In this document: piece after piece, positions 8,521 through 16,058 of the stretch
How positions within the stretch are numbered: the first letter of the stretch is position 1
How the letters are laid out: each line of letters begins with the position of its first letter
DNA from: Candidatus Scatonaster coprocaballi
Lineage (GTDB): Bacteria > Bacillota > Clostridia > Saccharofermentanales > Saccharofermentanaceae
NCBI GenBank assembly: GCA_018064475.1
Contig: JAGHVD010000017.1
Location: 1 to 61,406, forward strand
Length of the DNA: 61,406 nucleotides
Reading direction: 5' to 3'
The notes under the pieces: model-generated
What the model saw: the letters and a program-made list of their open reading frames with translations, nothing else
Databases searched by the model: none
What the model was told of the DNA's origin: nothing
Program-made: the position numbers and the translations under genes

Positions 8521-9288
8521 ATGGAAATGAAGAAAACACTCCTATTTACCAAAGGTCTTTGCAAGAGTTTTGCACATAACGGTGGACAGACACATATCTT
8601 AAGCGGTGTTGACCTGGAGATTTATGAAGGAGATTTTACCGTCATCATGGGCGCATCCGGTTCTGGAAAATCAACCATGCTATACGCATTAAGTGGTATG
8701 GATCGTGCAACGGCCGGTCAAGTCATGTATGGCGAGCTGGATATTGCCAAAGCATCGGAGAAACAGCTTTGCGAGTTGCGTCACGGTGAGTTTGGATTTA
8801 TATTTCAAGAGATGCATCTGGTGAGCAATCTCTCGCTTCGTGAGAATATTACGGTCCCAGGATATCTGAATAAGAACAAGACGGGTTCTCAGGTCGATGC
8901 GCGTGCGGATGAGTTGATGAAGTTGATGGGCATCGATGGCATCACCAACCATATGCCATCACAGTGTTCCGGAGGCGAGAAACAACGTTGTGCGATTGCG
9001 CGTGCCATTATCAATGAGCCGAAACTTCTTTTTGCCGATGAACCGACAGGCGCACTGAATCGTAGAAATACTACAGAAGTGCTGGACCTAATGACGGAAT
9101 TGAATCGAAGAGGCCAGAGTATCCTAATGGTTACCCATGATTCTCGTGCTGCAGTCCGTGCAAATCGAATCCTCTATATCGAAGATGGCAAGATCATTGG
9201 CAATCTAGATCTGCAACCATACGAAGGGTCGAATGAGAAGAGCCGTCAGACGCAGGTAGACAGCTGGCTCTCATCGATGAAATGGTGA
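8521..9288 (+). CDS. ABC transporter ATP-binding protein (BceA/MacB class)
   Basis: A 255-residue ATPase. Walker A is GASGSGKST, the Q loop is FIFQEMHL, the signature is CSGGEKQRCAIARA, Walker B is LLFADEPTGALN and the switch is MVTHD. A tail of about 25 polar residues extends past the usual end. The ATG is preceded by AAAGGAAGG. Its end overlaps the alternative start of the large permease. It is the nucleotide-binding half of the exporter controlled by the OmpR-type pair upstream. Confidence 0.9.
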   Translation: MEMKKTLLFTKGLCKSFAHNGGQTHILSGVDLEIYEGDFTVIMGASGSGKSTMLYALSGMDRATAGQVMYGELDIAKASEKQLCELRHGEFGFIFQEMHLVSNLSLRENITVPGYLNKNKTGSQVDARADELMKLMGIDGITNHMPSQCSGGEKQRCAIARAIINEPKLLFADEPTGALNRRNTTEVLDLMTELNRRGQSILMVTHDSRAAVRANRILYIEDGKIIGNLDLQPYEGSNEKSRQTQVDSWLSSMKW

Positions 9289-9293
9289 TCCAT

Positions 9294-11630
9294 ATGAGAA
9301 GTATATTGAAATTATCCTGGGCGAATATCAAGCACGAGAAGAGTTCGTTCATTGGTGTCGTGCTTCTCGTTTTCATCATTGTACTCTCTGCTGTACCGAC
9401 GATCAGTAACTCTCACAACGCGGAGAAGGCTATCGATGAGGCCTGCGAACGCGCAAATCTTGGCGACGTGACGATCATGATCGCTCAAGATCTCTTCACA
9501 TATGACATGCGGCAAGTGCTGAAGGATAGTACAATTATTGATTCAATCGAAGAAAGTACATGTCTTTCCATTGTTGGAAGTCTGCAGCTGAACGGCGAAG
9601 AGAAAGACTTCCTGACGCATATCCGCTCCTTTAAATCGGATACACAAGTGTATAACAGTGACTGTTCCGAGTACTATGATTCCTTCGATCTACTGGAGGG
9701 GGAGATCCTTCTTCCTTATAAGGTGAAAGAATACGATGGTGTCCAAATCGGTGCAGCAATCACGATTCCCGTCGGTGATGCCGTTGAATCATTTACCGTT
9801 CGTGGCTTCTACGATGATCCGGTTTTGCGCCCGAGAACATTTGCCTTCACATGCGCGGTGGTTTCTGAATCAGACTATGACCGCCTAATGAGCGAGAAGA
9901 GTCATATTGAAGATGATGGAAGATCCTTCATTGCCCATGATATGCTTCAGGTCCATCTAGCCGAGGGAACATCTTTCAAGGCATTCTCTGATGAGATGAA
10001 AGCAACCAGCAGCATTATGAGTACCGCGACGATCATTCCTATGGAAACCTTGCGAAAAAGTAACATGATCTACGCGGATATAGGTTCCAAGATTCTCTTG
10101 ATATTTCTGGGTCTCATGTTTGTGGGTGTGTTGATCTCCATGAAGAACAGCATCAATTCTGCCATCGAGATGAACTATGTAGAACTCGGTGTATTGAAAT
10201 CACAAGGATTCAGCATAATGGACATCCGAATGGTTTTTATCGTCCAGTATGTATTAGCGACCTTGCTTGGTGCAATCCTCGGTCTCGTTTTGGCGATTCC
10301 ACTTACTTCCTGGACGGTCGGACTATTTGAGACCGTAACCTGTATTCTGACAAGTAAACATATCCTCCTTGGTAAGTCATTGCTGTTCATCTTGATACTC
10401 ATTATGGTCAGTGCGGCATGTGTGTTCTTGTCGACCATGAAGGTGGCGAAGATTTCACCTGTACGCGCGATCCGTGGCGGCGAAGCAGATGTGTTCTTTC
10501 ATTCAAGATTCCAGCACAAGATTTCATCGAAGTCATTAACGCTTTCGCTTTCCTGGAGACAACTTCTATCGAATGCGAAACACTACATCGGAAGTGCGCT
10601 GATAGTAGGCCTTCTCGTTTTCTTTATGGTAAGCATCTCCGTTCTGACGAACGGACTGGATGTAGACAACATTTGGAATCTGATCGATGGCGAGATTACA
10701 TTGAAATCTGATTCTATCGTTTCTCAGGAGAGACTGGAAGAGTTGGAACAAGTGGCTCGAGAAGTGGATCCGAAGGCCTATATCCGAGCACAAGGCTATA
10801 CAGATTTGCTTGTGGATGGCGAAGATGTCGCGCTTTGTGTTCATTTGCGAGAAGAGGATCGTTTGAAGACGATGAAAGGACGCCTGCCTCAATATGACAA
10901 TGAGGTAGTCCTAGGTACGATGATCGCCAAGATGCTGGATAAAAGTGTGGGTGATACGGTAGTGGTTCAGTATCACGATGCAGAACAGGAATATGTTGTG
11001 TGTGGAATATATGACTCTACCCACAATTACGGCATGGTAATCCAATTAATGCCCTCATCCGCAAAACTACTTGGATTTGATGACTACAAAGAAAGCTATA
11101 TCAAACTTTCAGATCCTCAACTGACGGCGAAGGTCATCGAACGAGTTTCAAAGATGGATGGTATCACGGCCACAGAGTACGAAGTCAATGAAAACTTCGG
11201 ATTCTACATGGATATCGTCGATATCCTACTTCAGACAGTGAGCATCGTTGTAGATGTGATTTCTTTACTGTTTGCCCTAGTGGTTGCAGCCATGGTCTGC
11301 CATCGATCCTTCCTTCGTGAGCGGAAGAATATCGGTATCTACAAAGCGGTGGGCTTCCAAGTGCGAAGACTGCGTTGGGAAGTGGCAATTCGATTTGGTA
11401 TCGTCGCATTGGTAGGCGCACTCCTTGGTGTGGTGACAGCGCTTTTCCTAGCGAAACCGTTGATCCTGTCCATTCTCCAACTGGTCGGCCTGACAAACTT
11501 TGTTGGCAAACTGTCAATCATGACTTACTTGATCCCGGTCCTCATTATCACTATCGGCTTTGGCCTGTTCTCCTATTTCTTCTCGCGCTTCATCAAGAAG
11601 GTGCAGGTGCGAGAACTGATTACGGAGTAA
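9294..11630 (+). CDS. Large ABC permease with duplicated FtsX units
   Basis: About 778 residues from the ATG at 9294; an in-frame ATG at 9282 overlaps the ATPase stop. Two FtsX units lie in tandem. The first has an N-terminal membrane segment, ~200 external residues and three membrane segments with the loop MNYVELGVLKSQGFSIMDIR. The second begins near residue 405 with another membrane segment, ~190 external residues and three membrane segments with the loop RKNIGIYKAVGFQVRRLR. The two external domains are similar in size, unlike BceB, which has one dominant external domain. Probable role: export of, or protection from, envelope-active compounds, powered by the preceding ATPase. Confidence 0.85.
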   Translation: MRSILKLSWANIKHEKSSFIGVVLLVFIIVLSAVPTISNSHNAEKAIDEACERANLGDVTIMIAQDLFTYDMRQVLKDSTIIDSIEESTCLSIVGSLQLNGEEKDFLTHIRSFKSDTQVYNSDCSEYYDSFDLLEGEILLPYKVKEYDGVQIGAAITIPVGDAVESFTVRGFYDDPVLRPRTFAFTCAVVSESDYDRLMSEKSHIEDDGRSFIAHDMLQVHLAEGTSFKAFSDEMKATSSIMSTATIIPMETLRKSNMIYADIGSKILLIFLGLMFVGVLISMKNSINSAIEMNYVELGVLKSQGFSIMDIRMVFIVQYVLATLLGAILGLVLAIPLTSWTVGLFETVTCILTSKHILLGKSLLFILILIMVSAACVFLSTMKVAKISPVRAIRGGEADVFFHSRFQHKISSKSLTLSLSWRQLLSNAKHYIGSALIVGLLVFFMVSISVLTNGLDVDNIWNLIDGEITLKSDSIVSQERLEELEQVAREVDPKAYIRAQGYTDLLVDGEDVALCVHLREEDRLKTMKGRLPQYDNEVVLGTMIAKMLDKSVGDTVVVQYHDAEQEYVVCGIYDSTHNYGMVIQLMPSSAKLLGFDDYKESYIKLSDPQLTAKVIERVSKMDGITATEYEVNENFGFYMDIVDILLQTVSIVVDVISLLFALVVAAMVCHRSFLRERKNIGIYKAVGFQVRRLRWEVAIRFGIVALVGALLGVVTALFLAKPLILSILQLVGLTNFVGKLSIMTYLIPVLIITIGFGLFSYFFSRFIKKVQVRELITE

Positions 11631-11649
11631 GGTGTATTGTAGTGCAGGC

Positions 11650-11681
11650 GTGAGGCGGGGAGAAGTCGAATTCTCCCTCAC
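11650..11681 (+). terminator. Hairpin after the large permease
   Basis: GTGAG/CTCAC and GGGAGAA/TTCTCCC stems are separated by a small bulge, 20 bp after the permease stop. The downstream T content is poor (TGTGTTCT), so it may be a weak terminator or a mRNA-stabilising hairpin. Confidence 0.4.
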
Positions 11682-11756
11682 TGTGTTCTAAAACGTCACC
11701 GTCTAGCACTTGCATCATTTCACAGTCCTGGCCACAGTTTAAATTCCAGATAATGA

Positions 11757-11797
11757 AGAAAGACCGTCTTCATGCAACAAGAGAAGACGGTCTTTTG
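11757..11797. terminator. Bidirectional terminator between convergent operons
   Basis: AAGACCGTCTTC pairs with GAAGACGGTCTT around a short loop, with TTTT on the plus side and TTTCTTC on the minus side. It separates the ABC operon (+) from the pyrophosphatase (-). Confidence 0.8.
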
Positions 11798-11818
11798 TAT
11801 TTGAGTGTAAAGGAGAAA

Positions 11819-13429
11819 TTAGCCCCACAAAGCGGTGAGCATAGGGATAATCTGCTTCTTTCTTGACATCACGCCCGGCAGGAAAATGGCATTGTCTTTG
11901 GGTTCTACGGAGAAGGCGAATCGGATAGTGTCATCTTCGCCCTCATAGAGTAATTCGGTACCTTCCAACAGCACGTCTGTCAGCATCAGGATGACAAAGT
12001 CGTAGTTGCGCTCGCACTTGAGTTTGGACATGTGCGCGAGGAACTCGTCCTTGCGGTCCATCATCTTCAAGGAGTCGATGCAGATGATCTGCGCAACACC
12101 CAACGTGTGTTCAGCAATATGGAATTCTTTGAAATCCGCCTTGAAAAGGTCTTCCACGCTCTTGTCGTCGAAGGAGGCGTCGAAGAGGTCGCGTCCCAGT
12201 TCGTCGATGGAGACACCGGCGATTCTGGCCAGACGCTCTGCCATGGCGATATCACGCTTCGTGCAAGTCGGTGACTTGAACATAACCGTATCGGAGAGAA
12301 TTGCGGCACACATGAGACCGGCCATGTTGGAAGAAGGCATTACGCCGTTCTCCTGATACAGCTCAGTGATGATCGTCGTGGTGCTGCCCACCGGTTCATT
12401 ACGCATGGCGATGGGCTGTGTCGTCTGAATATCAGCAAGTCTGTGGTGGTCAATGATGCCAAGGATCTCTGCTTGTTCTAATCCAGGAACTGCCTGAGCC
12501 AGCTCATTGTGGTCGACCAGTACGATTCTCTTTCTTCTCGGACGAAGGAGGTGGAAACGAGCCAAGGTACCAATGACCTTCTGGTTCTCATCCAGCACCG
12601 GATAACTTCTAAAACGGCTCTTCAGCACGACTTCTCGAACATCGTCGATATAGTCCGTCAAGTGGAAACATTCTATATCGCCGGTAAAACATGCGCGAGA
12701 GATTGGAATCGCCTGGTAGATGAGCTTGACGACCTTACTAGCATCCAGCGGGGTGGAAATGACGCAAGTAGAATGCGCATCGGTGAACCAATTCTGATCC
12801 ACATCTGTCTGACAGAGGATTAGGCATTGCACCCCAAGCTTCAAGGCGCGCTGAATCATATCCGGCTGGTTGCCGCAGATGACGATGGCGTCGTTGGAGG
12901 AGAACATCAGGTTCTCACAAGTTTGTGGTAATGCGATGAAAATCTCGCCGGAGACTTCATCAATCGTCATCTCGCTTTCATTGACGATTCGACCTTCCAA
13001 TACGCTCAGAAGGTTAAACAGCGGAACTTTATCGATACGCGGTTCATGAATGGTCTGCATGTAGTAGTCGGCGATATCGCCTGCGGATAAAGTACCGTAG
13101 AGTGTGCCGTCGTCATTGATGACCGGAATTACTGGAATCTTACCGTCTGACATGGTGGTCCAAGCGTGGTCCAGTGTAACGGAGGCGTTGAGGGCCGGCG
13201 GTGTATCGAAATCCAGATCTTTGACCTGTGTCCGAACATCTCGGATACGAACAGGGGTTTCGAAGCCAAAACGCTGCAGCATTCGCTTGGTTTCGTCGCT
13301 TAGATGATCCAGACGTGCAGCCGTATAATCCTTCTCGCCAAGCGCATGCTTCAACGCCGCGTATGACATGGCGGATACGACTGTATCGGTATCCGGATTC
13401 TTATGACCAACTACGTAAATTTCACTCAT
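11819..13429 (-). CDS. Mn-dependent inorganic pyrophosphatase with CBS and DRTGG domains
   Basis: This 536-residue family II pyrophosphatase hydrolyses PPi to phosphate in the cytosol. The DHH catalytic domain begins VVGHKNPDTDT. It is interrupted by a regulatory insert: a CBS motif (~65-120), a DRTGG-like domain (~130-240) and a second CBS motif (~250-305). DHH resumes with VDHNE and IIDHHRLAD, and the DHHA2 part closes the protein and ends with MSRKKQIIPMLTAL. Family knowledge: the CBS pair binds adenine nucleotides (AMP/ADP inhibit, ATP activates) and diadenosine polyphosphates. The gene is monocistronic, with 27 bp separating it from the GH43 stop upstream. Confidence 0.92.
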   Translation of the reverse strand: MSEIYVVGHKNPDTDTVVSAMSYAALKHALGEKDYTAARLDHLSDETKRMLQRFGFETPVRIRDVRTQVKDLDFDTPPALNASVTLDHAWTTMSDGKIPVIPVINDDGTLYGTLSAGDIADYYMQTIHEPRIDKVPLFNLLSVLEGRIVNESEMTIDEVSGEIFIALPQTCENLMFSSNDAIVICGNQPDMIQRALKLGVQCLILCQTDVDQNWFTDAHSTCVISTPLDASKVVKLIYQAIPISRACFTGDIECFHLTDYIDDVREVVLKSRFRSYPVLDENQKVIGTLARFHLLRPRRKRIVLVDHNELAQAVPGLEQAEILGIIDHHRLADIQTTQPIAMRNEPVGSTTTIITELYQENGVMPSSNMAGLMCAAILSDTVMFKSPTCTKRDIAMAERLARIAGVSIDELGRDLFDASFDDKSVEDLFKADFKEFHIAEHTLGVAQIICIDSLKMMDRKDEFLAHMSKLKCERNYDFVILMLTDVLLEGTELLYEGEDDTIRFAFSVEPKDNAIFLPGVMSRKKQIIPMLTALWG

Positions 13430-13456
13430 ACATTCACCTTCTTATTTTGTGAAGAA

Positions 13457-14908
13457 TCAGATTTGGAATACAAAACCGAAAAAATCGAAGAGGTTTCTGC
13501 CGTCGAAATAATGACCGCCCCAACCCTTATAATTGCCTTCGACGAGGAGGTAGATTGCATGCTTGCCGGTGAGTCTCTCAACATCGGCTGTTACGACGCG
13601 GCAGTCAGGTGTAAAGCGTACTGCACCAATCTCATGACCTTCGCGACACAGACCGAACTTTGCTTCGTAAGCAAGTGTATCGGCTTCCTGGGCTTTGGCG
13701 CGAAGTGCCTCTTTGGCCTCGTGATCCGGCTCATCCGGGAAAATCGGACGCGCATATTTCTCCACGTCCGCCAGTGGGACGCCGTCAGCATAGATGTGGA
13801 TCGTACCGTTGGTAAAACAACTGTCCAGTTTCAGAAGCATCTTCATGGCAGAACCAGAATGGTTACCGAAGTCATAGTACTTGAATCCGATGACGGTACC
13901 GTCGGCAATCTTCGTGATGCACTGATCGAAGGCATTGCGTTCAGAGATGATCGCACCATTAGTCAGTACACAGGCCATCTGTGGGTTCGTGACGCGATAA
14001 GGATTCAGTACATCCTCGAAGCCCAAAGAGGTCATCTCAGTCTGCTTGAATTCTCCGTCTTCGGTCAATGTAATCTTGTCCGCACAGCCGACGCGGCTCA
14101 TGATGGAGTTATTTGTCATCTTGTGATAGAAGATGTACCACTGATCCTTAATCTTGGCGACAGAACCATGGTCGTTGCCGCCAGGGAAATTGCAACCGGA
14201 ATCTACAAGTGTACCCTTAAACTCGAAAGGCCCTCTCGGTGAGTCAGAAACGGCATAGACCAGCTGACTGCAAGGTTTGGAAGAGGAGTAGATCATGTAG
14301 TATTTACCGTTGATCTTACGAGGTGAACATGCTTCGAAGAAGTTGAAAGGTTCCGTGTTCGGGATGATGTCCAGTTGGAGGGAACCATCGATCACTTCGC
14401 ACATGTTGTCTGGATTGACTTCCACCATATAGGAACGAAGAAAACCGCAATATACGTACACACGACCGTCATCGTCAACGAGCGTACCCGGATCGATGAA
14501 GATTCCGCCATCCGGATGCGTATCGACATCGTAGTTATAGTAACGCGAGATTAATTTGAAAGGACCTTCCGGCTTGTCGGAAACTGCGACACATCCTGCG
14601 GCTTCTTGAATATAAGCATACAGATAGTATTTACCATCCTTCTCGACAACATCCGGTGCAAACAGGCGACCGTCTGTCCAATCGGTATCTGAAGGATGTC
14701 CGGGAAAATCTCTCGTCGCAAATGCGATGCCGTGAGCGGTCCAGTTGGTGGGGTCATCCACCGGCGCAGACCAGACTTTCAGACAGAAATCACAGAATTC
14801 GTCAGTGTCGGCATTGTCATGAGATCCATAGATGTAGATGCGATCGCCGAAGACACGTGGTTCGCCGTCCGGAATATGTTCCCACATGGGAAGGTAAGGA
14901 TTAGCCAT
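13457..14908 (-). CDS. Intracellular GH43 glycosidase with C-terminal CBM6-like domain
   Basis: 483 residues from the ATG at 14908, which has GAGGTG upstream. There is no signal peptide, so it acts in the cytosol on imported oligosaccharides. The five-bladed propeller carries the three GH43 acidic residues: Asp14 (HIPDGEP), Asp139 (FIDPGTL) and Glu192 (FFEACSPRK). From about residue 320 a beta-sandwich-like region ends in GKHAIYLLVEG...NLFDFFGFVF, which resembles CBM6. Members act as beta-xylosidases or alpha-L-arabinofuranosidases; which one cannot be told here. No transporter or sugar regulator is adjacent. Confidence 0.83.
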   Translation of the reverse strand: MANPYLPMWEHIPDGEPRVFGDRIYIYGSHDNADTDEFCDFCLKVWSAPVDDPTNWTAHGIAFATRDFPGHPSDTDWTDGRLFAPDVVEKDGKYYLYAYIQEAAGCVAVSDKPEGPFKLISRYYNYDVDTHPDGGIFIDPGTLVDDDGRVYVYCGFLRSYMVEVNPDNMCEVIDGSLQLDIIPNTEPFNFFEACSPRKINGKYYMIYSSSKPCSQLVYAVSDSPRGPFEFKGTLVDSGCNFPGGNDHGSVAKIKDQWYIFYHKMTNNSIMSRVGCADKITLTEDGEFKQTEMTSLGFEDVLNPYRVTNPQMACVLTNGAIISERNAFDQCITKIADGTVIGFKYYDFGNHSGSAMKMLLKLDSCFTNGTIHIYADGVPLADVEKYARPIFPDEPDHEAKEALRAKAQEADTLAYEAKFGLCREGHEIGAVRFTPDCRVVTADVERLTGKHAIYLLVEGNYKGWGGHYFDGRNLFDFFGFVFQI

Positions 14909-15059
14909 AGTAAACACCTCGATATGAAGAACTTGTGTGAGCAAGAATGAACTCACACATACGCTTTTATTATATCAAATCTCACGCGGGGAATGTGAAA
15001 TATTCAAACTTTATTTATATATAGATCTGTGGTATTCTTTACATAGTATGCAAGAGGGT

Positions 15060-15086
15060 GCTACGCCCTTTCCAGTAGGGTGTGGC
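15060..15086 (+). other. Stable hairpin in the leader of the lipid-kinase operon
   Basis: GCTACGCCCT (15060-15069) pairs fully with AGGGTGTGGC (15077-15086), counting two G-U pairs, around a 7-nt loop. It ends 18 bp before the ATG, right beside the only ribosome-binding-site-like sequence (GAGGG), so it may control translation. Confidence 0.45.
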
Positions 15087-15104
15087 GAGGGTAAGTGAAA
15101 CAGC

Positions 15105-16055
15105 ATGAAACATATCTTTATCATCAATCCACGCGCGGGAAAAGAGAAAGAGAATATATCTGTTCGCGTGCGCCAGTATGTGGACTCGCGTCCTGATCTT
15201 GAGACACTGGTTTTCAATACTGAATACGTCGGACATGAGACGGAACTTGTGAAGAGACTTTGTCATATATTCGAAGACGAGATGATCCGACTGTATGTGT
15301 GCGGCGGTGGCGGGTCGCTCTGCCGAGTAATTAGCGGTATTACGAATTTCTCGATGGTGGAGGTAGCATTCCACCCTTGTGGTATGAATAATGACTTCCT
15401 CAATGTGTTCGAAGGAGATACGGCTGCCTTTAAGAATCTGACTTCTCTGGTCAATGGTACACCGATGTATATGGATCTTCTGGACTTTGGACTTGGCCGT
15501 GCACTGAATTCTTGCTCAGTAGGTTATTCGGCGAAGATTTCATCCGATGTGAATAACTTGGCTCGATATAATTTTGGTGGTACCAAAGCGCCGTATTACT
15601 TGTCTATCGCGAGGAATACGCTTGTGCTGATCAGTTCTCATTACGATATTCTGGCTGATAAGCAAGACTTCTCTGGACACTATACACTGATTTCGGCTTT
15701 TAACGGCATCAGTTACGGAGGTTACTATTCTCCGCTTCCAAAGGCCAGTCCGCTCGATGGAAAGATGAATCTTTTGATGTATGAACTCCCTTCATGGTTT
15801 GGTGAGTTTGCTGCGATACGTCATTTCAGAAAAGGCGAATTAGATAAGCTTGGCAAGAATGTCAAACTTGTAGCATGTACAGAGATGAACCTGAAAATGC
15901 CGGAAAGCCGTAAGATGTATTTCTCTGCAGACGGTGAGGTTTTCGATATGTCTTCTGCGAAGAATCAAGTCGCGATCCGTGTGATGCCCGCGATGCTGAA
16001 ATTTGTTCTGCCTGCCGGTGTTTCGCTCAAAGAGCAGTGCAGAGAAGGAGAGTAG
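15105..16055 (+). CDS. DAGK-catalytic-fold protein (YegS/DgkB-like) with altered active site
   Basis: 316 residues with the fold of diacylglycerol/lipid kinases: N-terminal IFIINPRAGK, a long middle and C-terminal FSADGEVFDM, which matches the usual DGE motif. The nucleotide motif normally reads GGDGT; here residues 67-71 are GGGGS, followed by LCRV in place of LNEV. The second conserved stretch is GMNNDFLNVF rather than GTGNDFAR. Both changes hit residues needed for phosphoryl transfer in characterised members, so catalysis may be lost or altered and a lipid-sensing role is possible. It lies 3 bp before a hybrid histidine kinase in an apparent three-gene signalling operon. Confidence 0.7.
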   Translation: MKHIFIINPRAGKEKENISVRVRQYVDSRPDLETLVFNTEYVGHETELVKRLCHIFEDEMIRLYVCGGGGSLCRVISGITNFSMVEVAFHPCGMNNDFLNVFEGDTAAFKNLTSLVNGTPMYMDLLDFGLGRALNSCSVGYSAKISSDVNNLARYNFGGTKAPYYLSIARNTLVLISSHYDILADKQDFSGHYTLISAFNGISYGGYYSPLPKASPLDGKMNLLMYELPSWFGEFAAIRHFRKGELDKLGKNVKLVACTEMNLKMPESRKMYFSADGEVFDMSSAKNQVAIRVMPAMLKFVLPAGVSLKEQCREGE

Positions 16056-16058
16056 CCC

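Noticed and set aside
15001-15104. c-di-GMP riboswitch in front of the GGDEF-containing operon
   Set aside because: The leader is short and the conserved core of c-di-GMP-I or -II aptamers is not visible; only one simple hairpin is present.
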